A stretch of DNA of 64,000 nt from SG8-32-3 sp964514055 (GTDB taxonomy: Archaea > Thermoproteota > Bathyarchaeia > Bathyarchaeales > Bathycorpusculaceae): assembly GCA_964514055.1 (NCBI GenBank), contig CAZEPB010000008.1:1-64000 (forward strand). Direction: 5' to 3'. Both the position numbers and the translations under genes were made by a program. The notes below the pieces were generated by a model. The model had not been told where the DNA came from. It did no database searches and saw only the letters and a program-made list of their open reading frames with translations. Each line of letters starts with the position of its first letter. The stretch's first letter is position 1. Shown here in pieces: positions 22,926 to 31,821 of the stretch.

Positions 22926-23990
22926 TCAGATACCTCTCTTATACCATTGGTCCTGCGGCACATCGTTAAGCGGAATTATGGGTTCTCTTTCTTGGCTGAG
23001 TTCGCGCCAATGCCATATTTCTTTTCGTCTCTTGCGGAGGGAATATGGGTTTATGGCTCTTGGCGGTTGCCCTCTTCCTATGGCATTTTTTCTTTGTTCC
23101 GTGTATGCTAAGCCTTCGTTATAGGACCATCTAGGTTTCGGATCGCTTATCGACATGGGAATTGTCGCGTTCAAGTTTGGAAGTATTTCTCTTGGGTTCA
23201 AACAGAACACGTTTGCTTCTCGTGAAAGCCATGTCACACATCCAGCCATCATAAACCTATATCCGAACTCTGTGTCTCCTGGCCCGCAGCCTCCATCATA
23301 GTGCTCATCCATTCCTTCAATGTCAAGCACAGCCTCTAACGGAAAGCTGTCATTTTTAGTGTGCATGTACTGATACCCTACGGGTCCAGTGGGGAGAACA
23401 GATTTAGGGTCTTGGTTTGGGTATTCAAACACTTTTCTTGTCGTGAGCCATGAGGAGTCAAAATGACTTTTGAAGATGCTGATTTCATCGAAATTTTCTT
23501 TTTGCCTGCTAATATGGTAGCGTGTTCGCGCTCTTTCCTCAGCAGTACCTCCTGACAAGCTCCCCGTGAACTTCATTGGTGGCGTACCATCTTTTGTTAC
23601 AACCTCAGGCATGTCCATGTAGAGATGCGGCGCCATAACCAAGCTTTTTCTTTCATGAAACCGCAGATGATTCTCTATCCATCCAGGAGGCGTGTAAGCG
23701 TAGTCCAGAAGCATTATCACTATTTCGCCTTCGGCTAGCATAAAACCCGTGTTGTACCCCGCGCAAGGCGTACCCCAAATGCCGTTATAACGGTGGTTCG
23801 GAACGTGATAAAACGGCTGCTTTATGCCAAGCTGCTTAACGAGGTCAAGCACTCTTTCATGTCTTTTGTGGTATCTGCCGTCGACGAAAATTATTTCAAA
23901 GTCGCTAAAAGTCTGGTCCGCTAATCCCCGAAGCGCCACGTCAACGCCGCCAGGTCGAGCAGAGCCAAGCGTTACCGTAACCTTCACCAT
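22926..23990 (-). CDS. Family-2-like glycosyltransferase
   Basis: 354 residues. VTVTLGSARPGGVDVALRGL and FEIIFVDG open a GT-A fold; IVIMLLDYAYTPPGWI is the DxD region (LDYA variant); GPGDTEFGYRFMMAG holds the acceptor-side D/E. The C-terminal 60 residues are basic. First gene of the minus sugar operon, driven from ATATTTAAGCGT read on the minus strand (24025-24036). Next gene starts two bases beyond its stop. Confidence 0.75.
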   Translation of the reverse strand: MVKVTVTLGSARPGGVDVALRGLADQTFSDFEIIFVDGRYHKRHERVLDLVKQLGIKQPFYHVPNHRYNGIWGTPCAGYNTGFMLAEGEIVIMLLDYAYTPPGWIENHLRFHERKSLVMAPHLYMDMPEVVTKDGTPPMKFTGSLSGGTAEERARTRYHISRQKENFDEISIFKSHFDSSWLTTRKVFEYPNQDPKSVLPTGPVGYQYMHTKNDSFPLEAVLDIEGMDEHYDGGCGPGDTEFGYRFMMAGCVTWLSREANVFCLNPREILPNLNATIPMSISDPKPRWSYNEGLAYTEQRKNAIGRGQPPRAINPYSLRKRRKEIWHWRELSQEREPIIPLNDVPQDQWYKRGI

Positions 23991-24073
23991 TTGCCTTCAC
24001 TATATGTTATTAAGCAAGACATAGATATTTAAGCGTAAAATTATAACCATATTTAACCCGGAGGCTAAAAAAA
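23991..24073. promoter_or_regulatory. Divergent promoter of the two sugar operons
   Basis: On the minus strand ACGCTTAAATAT (24036-24025) is a clear BRE/TATA box for the gene at 23990. On the plus strand TTATAACCATATTTAA precedes CCGGAGG (24058-24064), the ribosome binding site of the next gene. Confidence 0.6.
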
Positions 24074-25195
24074 ATTCGAATCTCCGTAATCTCGACAACA
24101 ACTTATCCAACGCCACCTATTTCTTACGGCGGTGAAGTTTTCTTTTGGGACCTAGCTGAAGCATTAGGGCAGCTTGGACACGAGGTTCACCTTTATGGCG
24201 CTCCAGGCAGCAAATGCCCCACAGGCGGTTTTCTTCACTACATTCGAGGAACCTATGGAGCCATTTCTGTAGCCGCTGAAAACGAAGTGTACTACATTAA
24301 CAAGGACGACCTTTTGAAAAGCGATTTCATCATAGACTGTGCTCATAACCACATGACCGCAGAACAAATCTACTGGTATCACAGGGAACACGCAAAAAAA
24401 GTGTTCAACGTTCTCAACGGAATCGTGACCCACTGGCCTAGATGCCGCCCGTGGAACATGATTGTCGGTAGCAACAAATGGAAAGAATTAGTTGTTAACG
24501 CCGTCTCACAGTTTAAAGGCACGCCTTGGGAGGATACCCAATTTGACATTCCAATTCCTAAACGGTTTGAAGAAAACGAAGTACACATTATTCCTTGGGC
24601 CTGCGATACTTCTTTCTACACGCCAGCCGAGAAGCTTCAAGGTGATTATTTTCTGTGGGTTGGCAGACCTACGCCCTACAAGGGTATGGCAAAAGCTATA
24701 GAGCTAGTTGCGAAGGCAGATGTGCCTTTCAAAGTTTTACTTCGCAAGCAGGCGATTTTGGAGCATGAGATTTATGGATTGAAGTGCAGTGACTTTATCC
24801 AGAAGGCTAATGAGAACGGCGCAAAAATTGAGATCGTGGAAGAAGCGAAAGAACCCTTTGGCAGCACGTTTAAACGAGAACTCTACCGAAACGCTAAAGC
24901 GCTGCTGTTCCCCTGCGAAAGTCAAGAGCCTTTCGGACTAGTCCTTATCGAAGCTGTAGCCTGCGGCTGCCCCGTGATATGCTCAAACCTCGGTGCACTG
25001 CCGGAAATAATCGAAAACGGAGTTAACGGTTTTATCTGTGCCAACGATGAAGACTACTTGAACGCGATACAGAACATTGATTCTATATCACGAGAAACAT
25101 GCAGGAAAACAGCCGTAGAACGGTTTGACCGAAAAGTGGCTGCACAGCGCTATTTAAGTCTCTTTGATAAGCTGAAAGACCGAGAGGTAGCTTAA
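24074..25195 (+). CDS. GT4 glycosyltransferase with probable ATT start
   Basis: 373 residues if started at ATT 24074, nine bases after GGAGG. The N-terminus then reads IRISVISTTTYPTPP, YGGEVFFWDLAEALGQLGHE, the expected first strand and glycine loop of GT4 (GT-B) enzymes; starting at the first usual codon (GTG 24287) would remove 71 conserved residues. C-terminal domain is complete: VGRPTPYKGMAKAIELV, FPCESQEPFGLVLIEAVACG with the E-x7-E motif. No ATG/GTG/TTG occurs in frame upstream. Sequence error or natural near-cognate start. Confidence 0.85.
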   Translation: MRISVISTTTYPTPPISYGGEVFFWDLAEALGQLGHEVHLYGAPGSKCPTGGFLHYIRGTYGAISVAAENEVYYINKDDLLKSDFIIDCAHNHMTAEQIYWYHREHAKKVFNVLNGIVTHWPRCRPWNMIVGSNKWKELVVNAVSQFKGTPWEDTQFDIPIPKRFEENEVHIIPWACDTSFYTPAEKLQGDYFLWVGRPTPYKGMAKAIELVAKADVPFKVLLRKQAILEHEIYGLKCSDFIQKANENGAKIEIVEEAKEPFGSTFKRELYRNAKALLFPCESQEPFGLVLIEAVACGCPVICSNLGALPEIIENGVNGFICANDEDYLNAIQNIDSISRETCRKTAVERFDRKVAAQRYLSLFDKLKDREVA

Positions 25196-25198
25196 GTA

Positions 25199-25411
25199 AT
25201 GCCTATCAAAAAAATTAAACCCCTGCGCTCCAAGTGTCCGCGTTGTAGCAATGAGAACACTACAACTATGTTAAACTTTGAAGGTTATTCTAACGGTACA
25301 TGGCTGACTCACCAAAGTCATGTTGACTGCGGTTACTGTGGCTATGGTTATACTCTTATGAAGCATTTAGTTAACCCTGAAGACAAGATTGAAATTTTGG
25401 AGGGTGTTTGA
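25199..25411 (+). CDS. 70-residue zinc-ribbon protein
   Basis: SKCPRCSNE and CGYCGYGYTL form two cysteine pairs. It sits between a glycosyltransferase and an epimerase with gaps of a few bases. Role unknown. Confidence 0.6.
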   Translation: MPIKKIKPLRSKCPRCSNENTTTMLNFEGYSNGTWLTHQSHVDCGYCGYGYTLMKHLVNPEDKIEILEGV

Positions 25412-26425
25412 ATGAATGTTTTGGTTTTAGGTGGAGCTGGAGAGCTGGGAAGCAACTTTAGTAAACTCTGCCTTGACATGGGACACCACGTAACCATACT
25501 AGACGTAACGCGGTTTTATGAGGCTTGGAGGCTGAAAGAGTTAGGCATAGCTGACAAAGTTACCTACGTGTGGAAATCAACTTTTGACCTTACAAAAGAC
25601 GACTTTCAATATTGGGTAACTGCCGTTGGTTCTGTGGTTCCGCTTTCTAAAGTGTCTTATGATTTGGTCTTGGATTGCGCTTGTCAAGCTGACCGCCCGT
25701 TAGGAACAAGCGCTCCAAAACACACGTTACTGAATAATCTGCTGGGTTCTTTGACTCTGCTTGAGTGCTGCAAAGAATTAGTCGGCAAAAAACCTTTAAT
25801 TATCTACCCTTCAAGCAGCGTAGAGTTTCTAGGCGTGCCGAGAAAAGAGCAGCCGATAACTGAGGAAACATATCCGAAACCAACGAACGTTTATGGTTTA
25901 ACGAAGTGGATGGCGGAAGAACTCTACTTAACTTACTACCGAACGTTTCAAGTTCCCTGCTTGATTATCCGCACAGGCTCATGTTACGGACCCATGATGA
26001 GAACCGACCAGTTCATAGCTCAGTGCATAATTAAATGTCTCAGAAACGAGGACATGACTGTTAAAAGCCCCGAGGCGACAAGGACCTACACGTACACAGG
26101 CGATGTATTAGACTTTTACAAGCGGCTTCTGAAAAAATACGAAAGTGACCCCTTCGCGCTACACGGTGTAATTGTCGGAAACGGCGGAAACGCAGAAAGC
26201 CAACCTTACGCCACGCTTAACGTAGCAAAGATGATCCAGAAAATAACTAATTCAGAGAACCATCTTTTGGAAGGTCCTTATGAAGCTGGCGAAGAAACTA
26301 GTGGAGAACCCGTTTTTCAATGGGAGCAAAGCGAATTAGCTGAGAAGCTGCTGGGCTGGAAACCCACGCACACTTTAGAAGAAGGATTAACAGAAACCAT
26401 AGACTGGTTTAAAACGCAAGGTTAA
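25412..26425 (+). CDS. NAD-dependent nucleotide-sugar epimerase
   Basis: 337 residues of the extended SDR family. VLVLGGAGELGSNFSKL nucleotide site, IIYPSSSVEFLG (catalytic Ser region), YGLTKWMAEEL with intact YxxxK, TYTYTGDVLDFYKRLL and a terminal GWKPTHTLEEGL. Closest in layout to UDP-glucose 4-epimerase-like enzymes. Four bases before the radical SAM gene. Confidence 0.82.
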   Translation: MNVLVLGGAGELGSNFSKLCLDMGHHVTILDVTRFYEAWRLKELGIADKVTYVWKSTFDLTKDDFQYWVTAVGSVVPLSKVSYDLVLDCACQADRPLGTSAPKHTLLNNLLGSLTLLECCKELVGKKPLIIYPSSSVEFLGVPRKEQPITEETYPKPTNVYGLTKWMAEELYLTYYRTFQVPCLIIRTGSCYGPMMRTDQFIAQCIIKCLRNEDMTVKSPEATRTYTYTGDVLDFYKRLLKKYESDPFALHGVIVGNGGNAESQPYATLNVAKMIQKITNSENHLLEGPYEAGEETSGEPVFQWEQSELAEKLLGWKPTHTLEEGLTETIDWFKTQG

Positions 26426-26429
26426 CTCC

Positions 26430-27659
26430 ATGAAAGCTGTTTTAATCGTTCCCCCGCGCCCTTACCTGTTCGAACAGAAAGCGCTTCCGCCGCTTGGTGT
26501 TCTGACGGCTGCCGCTGTATTCAAGAAACAAGGCTGGGACGTTGAGGTTTTGGATTTTGCAGACGGATATCGCTTCGTCGAGGCTGACGTGCACGGCATA
26601 AGCGTAAACACCCCTGACCTCAAGGCCTGTATTCAGATTCTTAAACAACTAAAAAAAGACGGCGCCCGAAAAGTAATCGCGGGCGGTCCACATGCTACGT
26701 TGATGCCCCAGGAATGCTTAGATGCAGGGTTCGACATGGTAAGCGTAGGCGACGGCGAAGTCACCATACCCTCGATACTAAATGCCGTGGAGTATGAGGG
26801 TGGGTTAAGCCAAGGGTGGCTTAGAGATATAGATGAGGCACCGCATCCAGATCGCACGTGCCTAGACTTGAAAGAGTACAATTTCAGAATCAAAAGTTTA
26901 CCCGCTACTAGCCTAATGACGACTTTTGGCTGTGCCTGGGGGCGCTGCGCGTTCTGCTCACGTGTATTTTGCGTAACTCGTTACCACTCGCTTGAATGGG
27001 TCAAAGAAGATTTAAAGCAAATAAGCGACCTAGGCTTTAGCGCGGTCCAAATTTACGATGATGAATTTTTCACTTTCCCGAAACGTGACGAGCAAATTAT
27101 CAAGACTCTAAATCGCATGGGCTTCACTTGGCGCGTGTTCGGGAACAGCCGTTTCATACTGAAGAATAAGGGGCTGCTTTTTCAAGCTGCTGAAAGCAAT
27201 TTATATGAAGTTTTGCTTGGCATCGAGAGCGGCAGCGACCAAATCCTTACGAACATTAACAAAGGCACCACAGTTAAAGCAAACATAGAAGCCATAGAAT
27301 ACCTGCACTCTTTAGGAGTCCGCGTTAAGGCTGCAATGATTATTATGCTTCCCGGAGAAAGCGAAGTAACCCTAAAGCAGACGTGGAGGTTCTGCGAGAA
27401 AATGGATCAGTATGTTTCAGAATGGGATTTTACGATGTTGGTTCCTTATCCTGGCAGCCGCATATATGCGCATCCAGAACAGTTCGACATAAAATTTGAC
27501 AAGAAAAAAGTTTACCAAGCGTACAAGGGCGCTGGCACAGAAGCCTGGGACCCAACGCCTATTTCAACGTCTAAGCTTTCTTTCGAGGAAGGCTTAATAT
27601 TGCGAGAAGCATTAGAAAAAAGATTCAAATACAGAGAAAAGGAATTGTGTTTCGAATGA
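26430..27659 (+). CDS. B12-binding-domain radical SAM enzyme
   Basis: 409 residues. An N-terminal Rossmann-like domain (VLIVPPRPYLFEQKALPPLG, DVEVLDFAD, KVIAGGPHATLMP) as in cobalamin-binding radical SAM proteins; the [4Fe-4S] motif is GCAWGRCAFC, that is C-x4-C-x2-C rather than the usual C-x3-C-x2-C; then LLGIESGSDQILTNINKG and MIIMLPGESEVTLKQ typical of this class. In this cluster it may methylate or rearrange a sugar or lipid; inference. Confidence 0.82.
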   Translation: MKAVLIVPPRPYLFEQKALPPLGVLTAAAVFKKQGWDVEVLDFADGYRFVEADVHGISVNTPDLKACIQILKQLKKDGARKVIAGGPHATLMPQECLDAGFDMVSVGDGEVTIPSILNAVEYEGGLSQGWLRDIDEAPHPDRTCLDLKEYNFRIKSLPATSLMTTFGCAWGRCAFCSRVFCVTRYHSLEWVKEDLKQISDLGFSAVQIYDDEFFTFPKRDEQIIKTLNRMGFTWRVFGNSRFILKNKGLLFQAAESNLYEVLLGIESGSDQILTNINKGTTVKANIEAIEYLHSLGVRVKAAMIIMLPGESEVTLKQTWRFCEKMDQYVSEWDFTMLVPYPGSRIYAHPEQFDIKFDKKKVYQAYKGAGTEAWDPTPISTSKLSFEEGLILREALEKRFKYREKELCFE

Positions 27660-28687
27660 AAATTGGACTAATAAGCACGATGGTTTTTACTTCTCCAAGT
27701 CGAGGCTATGCGGGACTTGAAGAGGTAGTCGCCTGTTTAGCTCAGGTTCTTGCAGCAAAAGGTAACGAAGTAACCCTGATCGCGGCTGTAGGAAGCGAAG
27801 CTGCTTTCAAAGAACGCTGGCCTGACTCAAAAGTTAATGTCTTCGAATGTGTACCGCCTGCGTTTCAGAATCCCGAGCGTGAAGCATACGAGAAATATCG
27901 TGAGATCCTCAAAGAATTCGATGTGGTGTTGGATCACTCTTGGAAATTTTACGCCGTTGAATCTCAGAAAGCAGGCGTAAAAATCATTAAGGTTTTGCAT
28001 GGGCTTCGCCCTTGGGGAAGCAAACCGCCAGTTAATAAGCCGTGCCTATGTGGGGTTTCAAAGTTTCACCGAGACTACTTAAAAGCAATCTATCATACTG
28101 ACGCGGAGTACGCATATAACGGCATTCACCTTGAACTGTACCCGCTACAGGAAGAAAAAGAAGACTATCTCGTGTACTTGTCGCGCATGAGCTACTATAA
28201 AGGCGCGTTGCAGTTCATTGACTTATGCAAAAAAGCCAACATGAAAGGCGTGTTAATGGGGGCCGACAGGTACGTTGAAGACCCTGGCTTCGTCATGGAA
28301 GTTATGCGCCGCTGCGACGGTAAACAACTTCAGTACATGGGTGAAGTGTCACACGACCTAAAAATCCATTACCTAAAGAACGCTATGGCTCTTGTTAGCC
28401 CCCTGCTGCCAGAATACTCAGAAGTTTTCGGTCTTAACCTCATAGAAGCCAACGCGTGCGGAACCCCCGTTATAGCCACAAGAAGCGGCGCCGTACCTGA
28501 AGTAATATCGCATAATGTTTCTGGTTTTGTCGTTGATAACGTGCCTCAAATACTTTCATTCATTGAAGAACTTAAGACGCTTAAGCCGCCAGATTGTCGG
28601 ATGAACGCTGAAATGTTCTCAAAAGAAAACTGCGCGGAAATGTACCTATCTCTCATAAACAGAGTCTTAAACGGCGACACATGGTAA
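27656..28687 (+). CDS. GT4 glycosyltransferase
   Basis: 343 residues from ATG 27656 overlapping the preceding stop. IGLISTMVFTSPSRGYAGLE opens the GT-B fold; LVYLSRMSYYKGALQFIDL and PEYSEVFGLNLIEANACGTP are the donor-site motifs (E-x7-E). Last gene of the plus sugar operon. Confidence 0.85.
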   Translation: MKIGLISTMVFTSPSRGYAGLEEVVACLAQVLAAKGNEVTLIAAVGSEAAFKERWPDSKVNVFECVPPAFQNPEREAYEKYREILKEFDVVLDHSWKFYAVESQKAGVKIIKVLHGLRPWGSKPPVNKPCLCGVSKFHRDYLKAIYHTDAEYAYNGIHLELYPLQEEKEDYLVYLSRMSYYKGALQFIDLCKKANMKGVLMGADRYVEDPGFVMEVMRRCDGKQLQYMGEVSHDLKIHYLKNAMALVSPLLPEYSEVFGLNLIEANACGTPVIATRSGAVPEVISHNVSGFVVDNVPQILSFIEELKTLKPPDCRMNAEMFSKENCAEMYLSLINRVLNGDTW

Positions 28688-28829
28688 CTTCATTTTGTAG
28701 TCTCCGCCGTCAATAAGATATTCCTCAGGCCTTTCACCGTGGAACCCCAGGGTTCTTCCTTGTAGCCTACAGGAGAGACGCTACAATCCCCGTATGCGTA
28801 CCTTACACCAAGGCACTTATATATAGACA
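28685..28829 (-). pseudogene. Remnant coding sequence with one frameshift
   Basis: On the minus strand one frame reads protein-like GVRYAYGDCSVSPVGYKEE then PWG, and from about 28741 a second frame continues as FHGERPEEYLIDGGDYKMK. A single missing base in the G-run (about 28746) would join them. No start codon is seen. It may be the scar of a gene lost from the sugar cluster. TATA-like TATATATAAG lies at about 28816-28826. Confidence 0.35.
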
Positions 28830-28861
28830 GAGACTACGAACCTACTATGCTGCTTACTTTC

Positions 28862-28891
28862 TATTTAAGCGTAAACTGAAAATATTTTAAC
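28862..28891 (+). promoter_or_regulatory. Virion-block promoter element, copy 3
   Basis: TATTTAAGCGTAAACTG followed by AAAATATTTTAACC as TATA. The start codon of the next gene is about 25-30 bases further, so its mRNA is nearly leaderless. Confidence 0.6.
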
Positions 28892-28911
28892 CTTTAGCGC
28901 CTAATTCTGTC

Positions 28912-29622
28912 TTGGTGGTTGAAAACAAATTGAACGAAAAGAACGTTTTCTTAGACATTAACGAAGTCGGCGTTCTTCATGTAATAGCTAAAAACGGTCA
29001 AGGCATCATACCTTTTAAAGTCATAGACAAAATGGTGCGGCCTTTCGAGTACGGCAAACTCGGCATTCAAATTGCTCCTGCAGCAAACAGCGGCACAGCA
29101 AAGCTTTCTGGAACTTTCGGCGGCACAACCGTTAACGACATGTTCTACTTTGACGACGTGGAGTACCTGTTGCAGATTTATCTTGAGTGCTTCCCGGCAT
29201 TGCGGATTTACCCCTCGTGGATCAGCGGCTACCTACAATCAGACTACCATGATATTCTTCCAGGAACAATCGGGCAACCCTACGGCTACATTTGGCCTCC
29301 CGTAAACGTAATGGCTATCCCAAAAGTGACTCTAGCATGGGTATTCTACAATCAGCTCGGTACCGAGACAATTGACCCCTTCCTGAAATTCAACTACGGC
29401 GTCTACAACCATAAACTAATAACAGATGCAGACGTAATCATGGACATTTTAGCGAAACGGTACAGGCCAGAGCCCAAGTGGTTCACCATCTACGGCAGAA
29501 AAACCTTCCAGTATGATTTCAAAAACAACATGAAGATTTCGCAGCCTATACCCGTTGACGCCACAAAAGAGAAAGTGCAAGCCATAGTTACTGAGTGGGC
29601 TGCACTAGGACAGTGGACGTGA
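28912..29622 (+). CDS. Virion-like protein, unknown
   Basis: 236 residues from TTG 28912 or GTG 28915. Strand-rich N-terminus (VFLDINEVGVLHVIAKNG), then aromatic-rich YPSWISGYLQSDYHDI and a C-terminal IYGRKTFQYDF. No family recognised; grouped with the second structural block by promoter and context. Confidence 0.55.
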   Translation: MVVENKLNEKNVFLDINEVGVLHVIAKNGQGIIPFKVIDKMVRPFEYGKLGIQIAPAANSGTAKLSGTFGGTTVNDMFYFDDVEYLLQIYLECFPALRIYPSWISGYLQSDYHDILPGTIGQPYGYIWPPVNVMAIPKVTLAWVFYNQLGTETIDPFLKFNYGVYNHKLITDADVIMDILAKRYRPEPKWFTIYGRKTFQYDFKNNMKISQPIPVDATKEKVQAIVTEWAALGQWT

Positions 29623-30101
29623 GAAACATGAACGACCTAACTTTAAGACCCGCACCCAAACCCGTCAACATACTAGCAGAACACCCTGGCTCAACTACAA
29701 AAGTCAGTATTACAGGCTTAGTCGTAGACGGCGTTACTAACATGGCTGGATACTACACAGTCAAGGTAGGCAACAAACTCAAACTCTACGAGGTCGACGT
29801 AGCAGTTGGAAGCGTGTTTAACAGTGATAGCAATGTTAACGAACAAGCTGAAACAACTGTGTACGTTGAAGAGTGCACAAATCTCGGAACTACACCGTTT
29901 ACATGGGTTACAGTCAAAGGTCTTAAGCCACTCGGGGCATCTTACGACTATACATCAGCATTTGCAGGAAGGTCTTGGCGTTATCCGCTGATTATCGAAG
30001 CCTACGAGTACGACATTGGCATACGCTTAAGCTACCAACAAACTTCAGGTGCACAAGTAGACATAAGTATGCACGGAGAAGTCTCACCTCTAAACAACTA
30101 A
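29619..30101 (+). CDS. Beta-rich virion-like protein
   Basis: 160 residues from GTG 29619 (GTGA overlap) or ATG 29628. Strands throughout (KVSITGLVVDG, YYTVKVGNKLKLYEVDVAVG, GIRLSYQQTSGAQVDISMHG), which suggests a jelly-roll or similar sandwich. Co-translated with its neighbours. Confidence 0.55.
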   Translation: MRNMNDLTLRPAPKPVNILAEHPGSTTKVSITGLVVDGVTNMAGYYTVKVGNKLKLYEVDVAVGSVFNSDSNVNEQAETTVYVEECTNLGTTPFTWVTVKGLKPLGASYDYTSAFAGRSWRYPLIIEAYEYDIGIRLSYQQTSGAQVDISMHGEVSPLNN

Positions 30102-30112
30102 GGGAACGCTAA

Positions 30113-30736
30113 ATGACAAACAACAACACAATCCCCTCTCCAACTTTTTTTGATATGATCGGGCAATTTTTTTCTAGGCGCGACCAACTTCTTGAGTACA
30201 TAGCAAAAACAGATCAGCAAATAGTAGCTGTGCTTGTAGCCTGGCTAAAGGCGCAAGACATAACGGTTCCGCCATCCCTCGAAGTTACCGTTGAAGTTCC
30301 AACAATACCTACCGTCATAACACCCGAAACAGCACAGGTCGGTATAGGAGTTCGCGTAACTCCTTCGCCAACTGGAGAAATCGTTGCAAAAGGTAACTTG
30401 GCAGCATCTACCACTGCTTTTCAGACTGTAGCAGAGTACACGGTTACGAAGGGCAAGCGGTTTCAACTAGCCAAGATCGTGGCGTCATGCTCCGAAGACA
30501 TAATCGTTCAAGTGTACTGGGGCGCAGAAGCGATCAGCATACCCTACTTTGTCATGGCTAAGCTGCCTTTCACCGACTGGTTCCCCATAAACTACTATCT
30601 GACTACACATGAAGAGTATTTGAAGGGCAACGGCAACACGAAGATTTTACTGAAAGCAAAGTATCCGTCAGGCGGTTCAGCAGCCGAGGTTGACGGCGAA
30701 ATAGTCGGCGAAGAAACAGACGTAACCACTTCTTAA
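30113..30736 (+). CDS. Virion-like protein with helical head and beta body
   Basis: 207 residues. N-terminal helix (SRRDQLLEYIAKTDQQIVAV), a Pro/Val/Thr-rich linker (VPPSLEVTVEVPTIP), then a beta domain (KRFQLAKIVASCSEDIIVQV). Layout fits an attachment or baseplate-like component, not proven. Confidence 0.5.
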   Translation: MTNNNTIPSPTFFDMIGQFFSRRDQLLEYIAKTDQQIVAVLVAWLKAQDITVPPSLEVTVEVPTIPTVITPETAQVGIGVRVTPSPTGEIVAKGNLAASTTAFQTVAEYTVTKGKRFQLAKIVASCSEDIIVQVYWGAEAISIPYFVMAKLPFTDWFPINYYLTTHEEYLKGNGNTKILLKAKYPSGGSAAEVDGEIVGEETDVTTS

Positions 30737-30748
30737 AGGCGTATTACA

Positions 30749-31735
30749 ATGTCGCGGCGTGTAGGCTTACGAAGCATGGGCGGAGTAGGTGGGCTCCCTC
30801 TTGTTCCTCTTTTCGCTGGATTATATACCGTTCCTGGAATAGTTGATAGAATCAATTTGGCCAATTTTACACGATTGAATGCACTGACGCTTGAAACAGG
30901 CGAAAATCAAATTGCCAACTTCGCGGTTTCAGGAGACTACTTGTATGTTGGGCTATCCATTTCATCCCAAGCAAAAATTGTCAAAATCGATATGAAAACT
31001 CTTACAGAAGTAGCAACTTTAACTTTTGCAGTCGGCGAAGAATACATTGATGGTCTGGCGGTTTCTGGCGGTTTTTTGTATGCTGGGCTATTTACTTCGC
31101 CTGGAAAAATTGTTAAGGTTGATTTGTCTACGTTCACCAAAGTTACTACTTTGACGTTTGCCGCTGGCGAAAACAGCGTTAAGGCCGTTGCTATTTCTGG
31201 CGGTTTTTTGTATGCTTCGTTATATTTAGCACCTGGAAAAATTGTTAAGGTTGATTTGTCTACGTTCACCAAAGATAGTACCTTGACGTTTGGCGCAGGC
31301 GAAAACTATCCGATAGAAATAGACGTTTACGATGGTTTTTTGTATGCTGGGCTATCTGTCGCACCGGCAACGGTGATTAAGGTTGATTTGTCTACGTTCA
31401 CAGAAGTCGATACATTTGCCCTCACAGCAAGCATACAGCATTGCCGAGGCGTATATGCTTATGACGGTTACTTATATGTTGGAACAGTCGCCCCCGACCC
31501 TGGAGTAATTGTTAAAATCGACCTATCGACTTTTGCATCATATGATACAGTAACTCTTCAATTAAACGAAACAACAGCTATTGCTTTTGTTGCTTACGGT
31601 GGTTTCTTGTATGCTGGGTTACAGCTCACCCCGTCAAAAATCGTTAAGGTCAATCTTTCGACTTTTACAGTTGATGATACGTTGACGCTTGAAACAGGTG
31701 AAAACGATCTTACTAGTCTGGCATTAAGGAGTTAA
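30749..31735 (+). CDS. Beta-propeller repeat protein
   Basis: 328 residues made of about six units of 44-47 residues with core sayings GGFLYAGL, KIVKVDLSTFT, TLTF, GEN. Pattern matches NHL/YVTN-like propeller blades, fitting a closed six- or seven-blade propeller. At DNA level 43 bases at 31100-31142 recur exactly at 31232-31274. Likely a receptor-binding or surface protein in the virion-like block. Confidence 0.7.
   Translation: MSRRVGLRSMGGVGGLPLVPLFAGLYTVPGIVDRINLANFTRLNALTLETGENQIANFAVSGDYLYVGLSISSQAKIVKIDMKTLTEVATLTFAVGEEYIDGLAVSGGFLYAGLFTSPGKIVKVDLSTFTKVTTLTFAAGENSVKAVAISGGFLYASLYLAPGKIVKVDLSTFTKDSTLTFGAGENYPIEIDVYDGFLYAGLSVAPATVIKVDLSTFTEVDTFALTASIQHCRGVYAYDGYLYVGTVAPDPGVIVKIDLSTFASYDTVTLQLNETTAIAFVAYGGFLYAGLQLTPSKIVKVNLSTFTVDDTLTLETGENDLTSLALRS
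31100..31274 (+). repeat. 132-base-period DNA repeat in propeller gene
   Basis: 31100-31142 and 31232-31274 are identical over 43 bases, beginning CCTGGAAAAATTG, one propeller blade apart. Confidence 0.85.
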
Positions 31736-31765
31736 GTTAGGTTATACTGAAACAGTAACAGTTTC

Positions 31766-31795
31766 TATTTAAGCATAAACTAAAAATATTTTAAT
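31766..31795 (+). promoter_or_regulatory. Virion-block promoter element, copy 4
   Basis: TATTTAAGCATAAACT then AAAAATATTTTAAT; matches copy 3 at most positions. Precedes the holin-like gene. Confidence 0.6.
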
Positions 31796-31821
31796 TCTTA
31801 AATACAGTATTCATCTTTAAG

